From Pithys albifrons albifrons (lineage: Eukaryota; Chordata; Aves; Passeriformes; Thamnophilidae): a stretch of DNA of 64,000 bases. Positions 23,571 to 36,516 of the stretch are shown here, piece after piece (within the stretch, counting starts at the first letter, position 1; every line of letters starts with the position of its first letter). The position numbers and the translations under genes were made by a program. The stretch is from positions 62,397,977 to 62,461,976 of the forward strand of contig NC_092497.1 of the NCBI RefSeq assembly GCF_047495875.1, in the 5' to 3' direction. The notes below the pieces were generated by a model. That model saw nothing but the letters and a program-made list of their open reading frames with translations. It made no database searches and was not told where the DNA came from.

Positions 23571-26512
23571 TTCAAGCATAAATGTATAGAAGCACATAGG
23601 TATGATTCTGTGATTTTAAAGGAGACATGGCTAAACCTACTGAGAATAGAAACACACACACACCTGAGTGCTACCTAGATTAATAATGTGAGTGAGGAAG
23701 TGTTTAATTCTGGGTTCATTATACTTGTCATTCATGTAATGCTTAGGCAGACCTGTTAGGGATTTCTTTTAGATGGTGGTGATTTGCCCAGTAGCCACTT
23801 CTGGGTTGTGAGGAGGAATGTTGACTATTTTCAGGGTTATTTGGAAAAGAGGAAAATGTGAAGCTGCCTCATGTACTACAAGCACCTGTCAGTCCGCAGC
23901 TCATGGCAGCATAGAAGAAAAATGAGTCAAAGAAACAGAGTCAATAGTCCACGTAAAGTAAACACACTTGCAGTCCAGAAATCAGAAAAATTGAAACAAT
24001 AGAAGTTGGCAAACTTTCCTGCTAAAGCTGTACAACACACCAGGCTTGTAAACAGATGGTTTTCAAACTACTCTGAATTTGGAAACCTTTGTGAAAACCT
24101 GAAGGAATGGACAGAGAGACATTCAAACAACCAAATGCCTTAGGAAGGGATGTCTTAGGTATTATTTTGGTATTGCTGTTCTTGTTCTACATCTCTGGTA
24201 GGTGCACAAAAAAGAAAAACGAAAATCCAACCGTAAATTGCCAATCTTAAAAAAGAAAATCCAACTGTTAATTGCCAAAGTTACACTTTTTCCTCTATGT
24301 AAAATCGATCCAATATTGTAAAATGAGAAAAAAATTATTCTTACACTAAGCTATTTTTGTAACTATATAAACCTGTTCTAAAATAAGAAAGAGTCAGACT
24401 ACAAACTGGGTCTTGAGATGGGTTGACATTTTTTTTTTTTAATGAGCCCCATGCAAACTGTTTATAAACATTTAGGTTGGTAGGAGGGGAAAAAGAAGAA
24501 CAGGAAAAGGATCTCTCTGTTATTTTAAATATGCTAGAAGGAAAAAAACACAAGGGAAATCAGAATCTTTCCTTGGGCATAAATATGCTGACATCCACCA
24601 AATATTTATCATCTGAATCTTTCTGTTGATGTCCAGGATCCTTAGCTTCAGAGATAACACAAAAAAGAAGAAAAAAAAAAACGGACTCAAAAGAAAAAGA
24701 GCAGAATAATCTGTCCCAAATTAGATGTCATGGTTGAAGTCTTGAAGCCCTGAGTGACCTGATGGTTAAAATCTTAAATGGGCCATAAAGTGATGAATAC
24801 AGGTCAGAACTTTCTGAGATGGCTCCTCAGATACAGAGAGAGAATGCTTTTAATTTAAACCTTGCTGTACAGCATTCAGCTATCACAAAATAAAGTCAAA
24901 GATGTCAATCCATGATTTTTACCTGTACTTCATATGACAGAACAAGAGCCAAAGGTAATCTGGCTGCAATCCACCCACGTGCCTTCTCAGGATCTGTTTA
25001 ACCAGGCTTTAGCTTCTAACTCAGTGACTGCTGTCATTCCAGTTACTGATGCTGCTCAGATGTATAAAATACACATCTCCACTCTGCCGAGTCTCTTAAC
25101 ACCAGTGGCATTCAGTAACAGAATAGAAATACTAAATGGTAAAATAGATTAATTACTATTAATAGTTACATTATAAAATAGAATAATTAATATTTGTTTC
25201 AATTTTTTTATCAAGATAAAACTAAAACTCATTTTTGAAAAATGAACTAACAAGGTCTCTCTTTAGAATTACAGTCAATTTGTGTGGGCATAGTTTCAGT
25301 CTTCTCTGATAAAAAAGAATCTCCTCTGATTACTAATCATGATGGGTATTTTAAAAGGTCAATAAAGTAGAAAATAGAATTCAATTCAACCTATTGGGAG
25401 GAAAAATTACCTAATGCAAAAAGATAAACTGGTATCAGTACATGTTAAATATAGAGCAATTTTATTTAATTTTCAGCTCAGGTTATAAATCACTCTAAAT
25501 GGAATGAACATGATATATGATTCCACTTCACTGCCACATTATTTAAACAGCAAGAAACTTTCTTGGTGAAATCGGAAAAGGCACAAAAGATAAATTGCTA
25601 AATTCAAACCTTGATTTCACTGATGAAAAATAGTTAAATGGTGACAGCAATTGACAATTTCTCAGTCTAAGTTCTTATTAAAGACATGCTATTGTAGTTC
25701 TTCGTCATTGCGGGAAGTCAGTCAGTTGAACCCCTCACCTGACCAGTTACAGAGTTTGAAATCTTCTCCTTCCCTTTCTACTCACAGGACTCAGGACAGG
25801 AGCCAGGAAATAATTCCTTTGTCCATAAAGGAGGATGTTTGTGTAGGGTTTTCAGAACATGGAGAGAATTGGTGAAAGGATCTTCTAGTGTGGTCTGTGA
25901 CGTTCTCCTGCTCCAGCTGTCCCTGCTTGTTCAGTCACTTGCATTTGCATCAAGTACATAAGAAATAAAACTATATGGTACCTTCTTGGTATTCCCTCAC
26001 TTTTTCCTTAGGAGATGACAGTGTCTGCTCAAAAGTTTCAATAAACATATAGAGTATAACGTCCCAGGGAAAGAACTATTCTTTTTTCTTCAACAGTTTC
26101 ATAATTAAAATCTGTCACCTTCTAATCTTGTTCATGGAAAGGTGTTATGTACAGAAGAACCATAAAATGGGACTTATTTTGTATAGTTAATCAAGTATGA
26201 CTGGTCCAAATTTCAAATATGACTCCTTTTTAAAACTGGTCAACTGCATGCATTGCATAAAAATGAATATTTGTACTCATGTAATTAGGAAAAAATAGAG
26301 TTTTTTCAGATGACATTTCTAATAACCAAGACTTTTACTTCTCCTTGTAAATTTTCCTTCCAGTGGAATGTTGTTAATAAACAAATGTTTTCAGTATTGT
26401 TTCAGAATTTGGAAATATAAAAAAGTGTTCCATTCCCATGCAGCCTACTTATAATGATATTGTTTATTTTTATGGGATTTTCCAGGAATACAATTCTTTC
26501 TATCCATAAAGA
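23571..26512. other. Gene-free stretch
   Basis: No gene recognised. A possible decayed CR1 terminus (GTATGATTCTGTGATTTT) lies near 23600 but lacks the preceding 3' UTR. The rest is AT-rich DNA with A runs (about 24664-24680) and T runs (about 24430-24441). Confidence 0.5.
24214..24281 (+). repeat. Two-unit tandem duplication, 34-bp period
   Basis: GAAAATCCAACCGTAAATTG (from 24221) recurs as GAAAATCCAACTGTTAATTG (from 24255), both followed by CCAA and preceded by A-rich sequence. Only two substitutions separate the 24-base cores, so the duplication is fairly recent or homogenised. Confidence 0.85.
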
Positions 26513-26612
26513 TGGCAACAATAGTGCCAAGGTCGTGGCTTCAATCCCCATATGGGCAATTCACTCAAGAGCTGGACTCTGTGATCTTTGTGGGTCACTT
26601 CCAACTCAGCTT
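26513..26612 (+). mobile_element. TguSINE1-type SINE (tRNA-Ile head, CR1-like tail), truncated
   Basis: The 3' half of a tRNA-Ile-derived passerine SINE. GCCAAGGTCGTGGCTTCAAT and CCCCATATGGGC match the T arm and acceptor end of tRNA-Ile. They are followed by the linker CACTCAAGAGCTGGACTCTG and the CR1-like tail GATCTTTGTGGGTCACTTCC. The terminal octamers are lost. The D arm and A box are absent, so the copy is 5'-truncated. TguSINE1 was described from zebra finch; the match is from memory of its layout. Confidence 0.8.
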
Positions 26613-29600
26613 TAGATTTTTATTAATACCCAAAGACAAATATTTTCAAGAATTTACAGATAATGCAAATTTTTCTCTCCCTATTCATCTCTATGAGTGG
26701 AAAGAACATGGAGAAAAGAAAAACTGTCCCATGGTATTTTATGGAACAGAGTGTCTGCCAGCTGCTGTCACTGCTGTTGCCCAGGTTAACTGATGCTCTT
26801 CTCAAGCCTACTGGAGCTGAGGCTGCAGGGACATTCCAGGAAACAGCCTTACATCCACACTGACCTCGTTTCAGCTCTGCCCTTCAGAGCACTCTGTTTC
26901 ACTGAGCTCCCTAAGGAGTCCAGCACTTGAGTTTACCCAAAATTTAGGGCCTAATCCCTTGGAACCACCTTCTGGCCTCCCTAGAATTCAAACTTTGGGT
27001 GTGTTTCAGCTGAAATAGTTTGGAGTGAGCAAACTGACATTTTCCGTAAAACTGAACATTGTGGAAAGATTCCCACTAAGTCCATTTCCTTGTATAATAA
27101 GAGCAAGAATAACAACAATTTTAGTATTATATTGCTATATTGCTATAATTATGCTATGTAGCAATACTCATGTGGTCGCTACAGATCTAGGAGACAATGA
27201 TCAAGGTAAAGTTATATTTTAAATGCATTTGAGTATCCCCTGGCATTTCAGGACACACAGCACTCTTAAAAGTAAACCTTTTTCCTAGTGTTTACCCAGA
27301 AGTTAGGCAATTTTAGTCTTTGCTTCAACAACTCTTTTTCCTTTTTTTTTTTGTTTTTTTAAACCAAACAATTAGTGATACCCTTTAAAAACAAACAACC
27401 ATTTGCTATTCCTTTTACACTGGACGGTCACTGTCTTGCAACTCCTTCTAACAATTTGAGTGCTGTATTTAGTCTGGCAAGTCTATTTTGAGGTGAAAGT
27501 GGTAAAATTATTTTTAGCACTTTGGTTGTTGAGGATTTCTTTTGAGTTTAGATTTTAAAAATTTTGTTCTGCAATGCCATTGCATTTATTCAGCCCATTA
27601 AAATCTGTCTGAATGACTTGCTTGAGCTTCTTAGCGTGTTAGTGCAAAGGAGATTTCTGGGACACTTTCAATGATCATTCAGATACAAATAGCAGTAGTG
27701 AAATACCTATGGAAAATCAAGCTCCCAGCAGCCTCCAGCACACTCATGGAGCTTGTTTCTTTTCCTGAAAATGTCACCACATTTTGGCTTCTTTTGGAAG
27801 GGTCAGAGGGTGTAAAGTCACGGTGAAAAGACAAAGCCTCATAATAAAAGCAGAGATGGTTCTGTTCATCTTCCACATTTTAACAGACGTTCATTCTCCC
27901 TCTAATGTCCTAATTCAAAATACTTAAGCACATCCTTCATCAGAACCCCAATAAGTATATAATTAAAAATAATACACTCCATCGTGTGTCCAAATGATGT
28001 CTCAGTTTCTAAAAACAACTCAGTCTTCCTTGGGCTTCTATCAAATCTTACTCAGTTTTACTGCTATTTGGAAATAAGTGTACTGCCTGCTTTGAAAACA
28101 AAATAAAATAAACAAAACAAATCCATTGGAGGTTAATATTTTCCCATAAGCAATCCACTATAAATTTGGCAGTGCAGGTTAAAGAAGGGAAATATATTAA
28201 ATGTGAATGTTCCCTGTTGCAAAGGAAGTCAAGTAGAGATAGGAATTCATCACTTTGCTTTTAGAAGTTTAGTTGAATGGAATTACCTAAGTAAATTTTT
28301 TTCCATCAGCTCAATGTTGGCAGGAGTCCGAAGAGGTTTCAGGATTGCAATGGAGTGTTAATTAATCCTGTATGTCTCACTGAGCACCAAAAGGAACAGT
28401 CACTTTGACTGATGTAACTGCACAGGGGTGGATATTTTCATCTTTGGGATTAAGATATTTGGAGATGCAAGGACTGCAAAAAGGAACAGCTTCAAAAGGA
28501 GGTGTGCACTGATTCCCTTCCTTTTGTAGGAGCCTTTGGACAGGAAAAAGATCTGGGTCATTCTGACAAGGCCTTTCTTAGCCTACAGAGACTGGTACCC
28601 TCTGGACTGATGTGCAGGATGTGGCTCTGCAGCTGGATGTGCTCTAAGGATGCTACCTGGGCCAAATGCAACCTCTCCCTCCTCCAACAACACGGTGAGG
28701 AGAAAGGCCTGTTTTTCACCCTGATTAAAGTTTAAGAATTAACACCAACTGTTCCAAATCAATAAGACCAAATTCCCTCTAGATTTACCCCACTCTGCCT
28801 GGCACCCAAAATCTACAGTATTGATGGGCCTGTTATAAGGAGAAGAAGAGTGTTGAGAGGCAGGTTATCCTGAGTGTGATCTGTGCTCCTCCAAATCTGG
28901 GTAGATTCACAGAGAATTTAAGCCCTTGAAATCCCATCTTTCTATTCTGCTACAAAATTTTGTCTTCAGTGACTGTAGACTTTGATTCAACTTTGTATTG
29001 AAGCTAAAAAACTTGGAATTCTTTTTTCTGGATAAAGGCCATCAGACTGAAGAAACTGGAATTTAACACAATGATGGTTGAAGGGGTGTTGGTTTTGCTT
29101 GTTTTTTTGTTTTTGTTTTTAATTAGCCAGTGTCTGTCTAAAACAGCTCCCAAGCAAGCATGTAAATTTTTCATACGAATTATTCACACAATGTTTCCAA
29201 AATTCAGGAGCTTTGTTATGATTCAAGATATGTTAATAGGAGGCAAAAGCTCACTTTCAGTAAAGCAGATTTTAAATAAAACCTGCAAATAGTTCCTAAG
29301 CAAATCAAAACTAAGTAAGCATGAAACATATTTAATCCAGGGTACTGTAAACAAAAATATATTGTGATATGTTGTGATCAACATAGAAAAATAAAAAGAT
29401 ATTGAAACACTGCATACAGATATACGCAATACATTCAGACCAGCCTCATCTACCTAAACTTCTTCACATCAGTTTCCATAACCACAAACTTTCCTATTTT
29501 TTGGGTATTTTATGACATTGGATTATGTAGTTAGACAGCTCATACACAAAGAGGAACTTGTGTGCCAGACTGTTCATCCTGTTTATTGTGCATATGTAGA

Positions 29601-31319
29601 AAGCACCACAGAAAATGCAGACAGAAAATTTTATTTTAGGTTCCTCACATTATCAACATTGTGCCTGGGGCTCCAGAGCAATGTTCTGCAGCAATTGCTG
29701 CTTCACAGAGTGGGTCTCACAGGGGGTTCTGGATGACCAGCAGCTAGGCAGGATCTGCTGTCTTGGTGTGAGTGGTCATTATTTGGGAAAACAGTGTGTC
29801 TAAGGGGATGGTATCTAGTGGGTTGTCAGAGATAGGTACCTGGGTAAGTCAGTGACTGTTACCTGGGTGACCAGAAGGATGGGGGGATGAACTACCGCTG
29901 GGACACAGTGTGGGGAAGGAGATACTCAGCAGAGCAGAGAGGTCACATCTGTTCCCCATCATCCTGACCTGAGAACATTGCTAAGAGAGGCTGTGGGCAC
30001 CCTGTCCTGGGCAAGTGCCCGCTCCCATAGGCCTGGCTGTGACCCCGCAGCTTTACCAGCCACCTCCAAAGGTCCCTTCTGACATAAATTATTTCATGAC
30101 CCAATGACCATCACTGTCTGTCACAAAACACCAGTTTTTATGGTTCAACACTTCACTGTCCACCCAAACAGGGACCTACACAGAGAAGAGAGATTGCGAC
30201 ATTCTTAGGCATTGAAGCAGATGATTTATGGGGTCAAGGAGAAATGCATGCTGTCTCCTGAAGAAAGATGTAAGGCAGGGTTATAGTTTGGAGAAAAAAC
30301 TTTCATGGGCTGAAGTTCAGGAAATCCATATAAAGGGTTTTGCTAAAAGAAAGTTGTACTTGGACTCAGGGAAGAGTCTAAATGGAGAAGGGCAGTGGAA
30401 GCAAAGGAGCACTCATAGCTTTATATTGTGTTCTTTGTCTCTGCTTTTTATTTCCAAAAAGAAACAGTTCAATTCCACTTTCATTAGGTCAGTTGAGCCA
30501 CCCAACAAAACGCATCACAGCCTCATCCATAGGAAAGAGACTTGACATTCTCATTCCGTGCTTTGCCTCCATCATCTACACAGCAAATTCACAATATTTT
30601 AAAATAAATAAAAATTATATAAATGGGAAGTACTACAAACAGTGCCTGGTAATAATCTGGAATATTTCAATTAGTTCATTAGCTTTTTCCTTGTCAAATA
30701 ATTGATGTGAAACACTGGCATTTAACTAATTGCAATCATTTTTCTCCATTTTCAACTCCATTTCGATAATTATAAACAGTTCTGCGCAGACCAATTCAGA
30801 TTGGGGAGCGTGTTTGAGATAACTATTTGAATAGAAATTATAATGATCCTTGTTCCTTAACATCAGAAATGGCACAGGTCTCCCCACCCACTTTAAGCCA
30901 GGGAGGCTCCCAAAATATCTTGTAATCCTGTTAGAGTTGATGAACCATGTGGAGAGTGGCTCTGGGACGATCCAAAATCCTTTTGTCAGGTCAGAATTAA
31001 ATTTTTTCCTCCTATATATTGGGTGGCTTATGATGGATCAAGCGAGGCAGAGGTGTGTGCTGCATCAAACCTGGGATGTTTTCCTGTGTGAAGGTTTTGG
31101 TCTGTGATGAGTTATGAGGACTGGCAGCACTCTGCAGTCCTAAAAAGGCTATTGTGAAAACAGCCTAAGTCTGCACAAAACCACAAAGAGCACATCAGCA
31201 AAATAGTAATTTTTCTTTACACACAGGTGGGCTGCTTCATGACAGCCACTTCTGTGTGGGTTTTAGCTGAGGAAGAGCTGGAGAAGAGGGCAGGGGACAG
31301 ATGATGCTGTAGGGGCTGT
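26613..31319. other. Gene-free stretch
   Basis: No gene recognised. A GC-richer patch at about 29650-30110 ends in CAAAGGTCCCTTCTGACATA and may be a very old CR1 3' end, too eroded to call. T-rich simple sequence lies at about 27330-27362 and 29093-29121. Confidence 0.5.
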
Positions 31320-31640
31320 TCCTGACCACAGGTCTCTGGTGATCCTGCTTCTTCTGTGGGACTTTAAGCTCTCTGACATCAGCTGGGAAAGAAATGAGGC
31401 CAGGCAGGAGCTGTTGGGGGATTTTGGAGTGCAGTTCTTGAAACAGCCAAGCAGGGACAGACAGAGCTGGACCTACTGATAAGCAGCAAGGAGGGGCTAA
31501 TGCGTTAGTGACAGTCACAGACTGTGGTGACCATGGAGCAGGGATGGTTGGGGTGCAGGGAGAAGGAGGATTAGAAAGGAGCAGAGAACATATCCCAGGC
31601 TTTAGAAAAGAAGGAAACTCTGGCATATGCTGAAGGAAAC
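31320..31640 (+). mobile_element. CR1 LINE, internal (endonuclease-region) fragment
   Basis: A decayed piece from the 5' half of CR1 ORF2. Translation gives LLWDFKLSDISWERNEARQ, equivalent to the conserved GDFN-P-ISWE motif of the CR1 endonuclease. A stretch like the family's link to the reverse transcriptase follows (CCAGGCTTTAGAAAAG). Stops and frame changes interrupt it. The substitution of the GDFN motif by WDFK removes the catalytic asparagine region, so the copy is inactive. Confidence 0.7.
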
Positions 31641-34600
31641 TAAAATAAGGGGACAGGGGAAGATGTGCAACACAGGGTGCATGGTGCAGATTTTCAATGG
31701 CCCCAGTGTAAGAGAAAATGTAACCCTTTTCCCATGGGATAGAAATTCCAACACATTTGCAGCCTCAGGGGAAAAGCCAACTAACCACTTTTTGTTAAGC
31801 GAAAAGCACTGTCACATCATCAGTACTGAGATCTGTACTCTTTTGGTTTGCAGCACCAAAATTGCTCCTCTGGACTGTGTTTTTCAGCAACACAGGTATT
31901 AGAGTTCAGAGACTTTATCTATTCCCTCCCTTCCTTGGGTTAAGCTCGCCGAACAACTCACTTTTTCCCTGAAACAGGGTCAAGCAGGTGACTCCCATGA
32001 GGCAGCACATGCGGGTGTCAGGAGGTGTTTGAGGTGAAGACAAAGTCTTTGCCACTTAAAAAAAAAAAAAAAAGGACACATGTACAGCCCACAGCTCTCC
32101 AAGGTGCTTTAAAAGGAAGATGCACTACATAAATTACTGGAAGTCTCAAGTACAGACAGAATAAAATTCCCAAACCCATCTCCCCAAAAAATGTTTCGGT
32201 TCAGATCAATCTGACCAATGAAAATGCTTCTCTAGTGAAATTAAGTATTTTGCTCAGGGAATTTCTCTTATAATGACATTATCTTTCCTCTCAATGTTTT
32301 TAGCGAGTAGCTCTTAAAGGTCTTTATTAGATACTAATTTCCTAGAAACTATTAATGAGACACTGTTAAGTCCCTTAGGTCATGCTGAAAAATCTCATTG
32401 GAAATAATGGCAAAATCATGTTGGATTTACATGTATATATATGTACTGGGAAGGAATAGATACACCTCTGGGGATCATAGTCAATCCAATTACTTTGAAA
32501 TTACTCCAAATCATGACTGAAGTTGCTCTAATCTGTAGTAATTTGCCTACAACTTTGTGGATTGCTAAACAAAATGCTGATGATACACTTCAGTTCATTA
32601 ATATTTTTTGAAAAATGTGGTTTTAAATCCCAGTTTTCACTGATAGTGGTGAAAAGTGTGGTTTGGAAATGAGGTATTATCTGATATGTACTTGAATTGG
32701 TAGTTGTAGAAGTTTAATAATTTTTGTGCATTTCTAATTTTTATAAGACTGCAAAGTACCCAAGTCCACAGACAGCTCGTGCTGTGTAAATGACATCTTG
32801 GCTTTCCAGCTCCAGCCATAGCACATAAGCCACCACATTTCTCTGGCCTTTAAAACAAGTCTTTTATTTTAATACTATAGTCTTCATTTATTGTGGCTCT
32901 TGATGAGCAGCTCCTCAAGAGACCTGGAAAGGATTAGTTTCTCTCCTTTTCCCCATTCCTGAGCCCAGTCTCCTGCAGAGTCACTCCTGCCATCCACAGG
33001 GATGGGGCAAGAGGAGCTGCAGGATGGAGCAGAACCAGTTCTTCTGGGGAATCCTGGGCATGGGCCATCTGGGAAGGGGGGGAGGCAATTCACTGGGATC
33101 TTCTTCCCATGGTTAAACAGGTTCCTCCACAAGTGAAAGGTCCCTTCATTCTTGGAGGACCTCCCTTGGTTACTGACACCAGAAGAACCCAAAGGAAAAA
33201 AAAAGGAATGAAATAAAAAAGCCTAAGTGTTAGCTCTGCATTACTATTGGTGACTGACAGATGGGTAGGCAGGCTTATTTATTGTCTTTATTTTCTAATT
33301 AGTAGAACCATCAACAGACAACTCCCCCCACCCCTTCTCCTCCATTACACAATTTCTTTTCTTTTAAGCTTTGGTTGTAAGTTTACCCCAAACCCAAAGC
33401 ATTCCCCTGCCTTCAGTACAGGTGTGTACACTGTGCATAGATATAAATGATCCTGCAAGTCAGAGGAAGTGCAGTTTTATTTGCATGCTTTTGTGGCAAA
33501 GCTTTTTAATTAAAAAAAGTCACAACCTTTAGCCAAAAGCTACAGAAAGAATCAGAAAGAACCTTTTATGCCTTCTTGCAGAGCAAATGGAATCAGCATT
33601 TCATTCAATATACAAAAAACTTTCAGGCACTGAGAGGCATTTAGAATTATTTGATAACTAAATTGCTGATGGTACATCTAGCCCTACCATTTATTAAAAT
33701 CATTGTGCATTCTTCCTTCTACTAGGAGAAAACCAGAAAAGAGAAAGTTCAGTAGAAGTGTTTTGCAATTATTGTGCATAATGCTGGCTTTAAATAACTG
33801 AAATAATGTTTTTTTCATCAATATATTTAGGCTGGATCTGTGCTGGTTGCAGCTGCCTGCCCAGTGAAATTAAATTAATCTGATTGCTTACTTGTATGCC
33901 CTAATATTTTGATAAGCCACTTCGGTTTTGCTGGGAACTCATTCTTGCAGCCAAGTGAGGTGGTTCATTTGGGTCTTTCTTAGCTCTGCCTGATTCTGCA
34001 AGCTCATGCTTAATTGATGTTCAAACTACTGAATCTCTTAATGACTAAAACATTTTTAAAACCTCAGATTGGAACAATGGATAGTCAGTTAAAGCATCAT
34101 GTTCTGTCACAGATTTAGAAAACTACACAGGTGTCTCCCTCCTACGTGTTACATTAACAGTGAAATAACACCATAGGTCACCATGAGGCAGAAAGTTGTT
34201 TCTACTTTTTGGAGATTTAACAGGAGGAGCAGATCCACACTGTCTGTAGATGAGGCTGAACGGCTGGCAGGGGCTGCTCCCAACCAAAAGGTTACATTAA
34301 AGCCCTTTCCTGCCGTGACTTTTGCCTGTTCCAAGGAGCCTGAAAGACATTTCCTTTGAAGAGACTTAACATATACTTCAGGAGGATCAGCATCCTACAG
34401 AATGTGTCCACCTTTAATTCAAACTTCAATCTCAGACTAAGCCCTTCTACAGCCATTCTCCTTCCCCTGATGAATCTTTGTTTTCATGCACACAGAGATG
34501 TCAGACACCGATATACAAGATTTGTGTTTTGATCCATCTCCAAAAGGAGTTGCAGGTAGGGGTATGTAGATTTTATTTAACCTGCCTTAACAGCCCTTCG

Positions 34601-36215
34601 GAGGGAAAAGTAATTTGATTGTCCCTGAAAGAGCAGAGGCAGCTGAGAATTCTGAAAATTTGCAGCCTAAGAAAGTGGATGGACAAAACCAGTTTCTGAT
34701 GGGCTCTTCTAAATTACTCCCCCCTCCCCCCCCAACATATGCACACAAGGAGAGTTATGTAAATGAATGCAATTAGATGACAGCCACAGCAAAAGCACCC
34801 CAGTTTGAAAAGTAAAAATTTCTGAAATGGGAAGACAAATTGGATGCAATTAGAGCAGCCTAAACAAAGCAACTTATGTAGAGCTACACTGATTTGTCCT
34901 GATCAGGTCTCCCATTGATGGGTAAAGTAATGAGTCTCCCTGTGGCCTTATTAAGTCTGCTGAACGTCTCCTGGAGCTCTACACGGCCCTGCCCTCCTGC
35001 AGGGGTCATTTTTTTCAGTCCCTTATTTCTTCTTGCCTGGGAAGACATGACCTGCAACATCAGTCAAGTTACAGGGGAAAAAAGATACCGTGGTATGCAG
35101 CCTGGTGCCTTCAGTTTCCTGTGGTTTTTGAGGTGTGCTTCCTTTCACAGCCTATAATTTCTTGTATTTTTAGAGGTGTTTCAACTACTTAACTGAAAAG
35201 GTTGTGTGCAAAAGTGTTAAATGTTAATAAAGTTAAATACAGTCTCTTACTATAATGAAGCTAAATATGCTAAGACTTTTGATTCTGTACATGCTAAATT
35301 CCACATTGCATTAATCACATGGCAATCTTTCTTCAGTTTAGAGGGGTTTTTGCATATTTGCCTTTTATTCTTTTTTTTTAACATGTCAAACAATTTTTGT
35401 CCTTATGATCGAAAATTCTAAATCAATCCTGGGGCTTTCTTTTGACACTCAATACTTATGCCATGAATCAGATTTCCTTTTCACTACTCTTAACCATAGT
35501 AAGGCTTTACTGAGAGAGAGAGAGTTCATTAGCACAAAAGCAGAGTTTTGCGGCAGCTCTGATGAAGCAAGAGGTGACAACGTGACTGAGCAAGAGGGAG
35601 AATTCGTTGTGCTTTTCTATAGGATGACTACCCTGGAAGAATTGTACACGATGTTGCCAAGCTTTTAGAAATTTCTTGACATGTACCTAATTTTCTGAAG
35701 CCCTGTGGATTAGTGACAGTCTGGGTTACATATAGTTATACTGGATCAAGAAAGAGAACAAATGCTCCCATTCACTCATGGCTTGCTCATGGCCCCTGCC
35801 TTTACTATTGTCGACACTGGACATGAACTTGTTTCTCTGGTTCCAGGGTCACATCTCTCCATCTCTGATGTCTTGAAACCCACTGTGTGGGATACGGCTT
35901 TGCTGTGACTACTGTCGGAACAGAAAGTGGGGCAACACTGTCACCTTTATGCTTGTTTGTTGATCAAGGCTTTTTGCTCCCCATTAGGTTAAGTACCCAG
36001 GAGTACTCAAGCTATTTGATGAGTAAATTCCTTAGAACAAGCCACAATTAAGATTCATTTCCAAAACTTTCGATGGGCTTTCTCTGAATATTATAAAATA
36101 CAATAAAAAATGCCTGATGTATGAACCTGGATAGGTGCCCCCATTGTATTGAAACTGTATGAATCTGATGCCTCTGGTTTCCGTACCCCCGTGAACAGAG
36201 ACACTCTGGAGACAA
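31641..36215. other. Gene-free stretch
   Basis: No gene supported. It holds an A run at about 32059-32073 and a C-rich run near 34720-34733. A GC-richer patch at about 32900-33180 has a 102-codon minus-strand frame without family features. About 33640-34080 is unique, AT-rich and repeat-free, with many TAAT cores, and could be conserved noncoding DNA (see findings). Confidence 0.5.
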
Positions 36216-36220
36216 GTTAA

Positions 36221-36511
36221 TGGAGAAAGACATACATGTTAATTTTATTAGAAGCTTTCAAGGTCCAAACCCAAGAGGTCTGGCCCCTAGATCAGGAAGC
36301 TCACAACTTTTATACTCAATATTAACATCCAATCATTATTCTCATTTCCCCTGAGAGCCTACACAAAGGGGCCTATCTGCCCCCTTCTCTATGGGGGGGG
36401 CAGATAGGCCTTCTTATGATGTTTGTCTACTATTATCTTGCAAGTGGCTTCTCAAAAACATCGTGGCCTTGGCTGAGCCTGAGAAGAACACCCAAACTTG
36501 CGAGAAAGACA
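36221..36511 (-). mobile_element. Solo LTR of an endogenous retrovirus, 5-bp target duplication
   Basis: On the minus strand the element starts TGTCTTTCTCGC and ends GTCTTTCTCCA, giving the TG...CA termini of an LTR. The host pentamer GTTAA (plus strand) stands on both sides, at 36216-36220 and 36512-36516. Inside, again on the minus strand, are a TATA box (GAGTATAAAAGTTG) and downstream a polyadenylation signal (CTAATAAAATT), in the right order. No internal retroviral region adjoins, so it is a solo LTR left by recombination. A 5-bp duplication fits ERVL-type elements. The AATAAA lies only about 30 bases before the end, so R-U5 is unusually short; the true 3' end could be further out and the pentamer match coincidental. 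Confidence 0.65.
36370..36410. repeat. Perfect 15-bp-stem hairpin inside the solo LTR
   Basis: GGCCTATCTGCCCCC at 36370-36384 is the exact reverse complement of GGGGGCAGATAGGCC at 36396-36410, with an 11-base loop. It lies in the presumptive U3 part of the LTR. Perfect pairing in an otherwise diverged repeat could reflect a functional or recently homogenised structure. Confidence 0.9.
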
Positions 36512-36516
36512 GTTAA

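Noticed and set aside
24934..24956. Another microexon (ATGACAG acceptor, GGTAAT donor)
   Set aside because: No pyrimidine tract before the AG and a weak donor; typical random look-alike.
31237..31626. 129-codon minus-strand frame
   Set aside because: Antisense to a CR1 endonuclease fragment that is recognisable on the plus strand.
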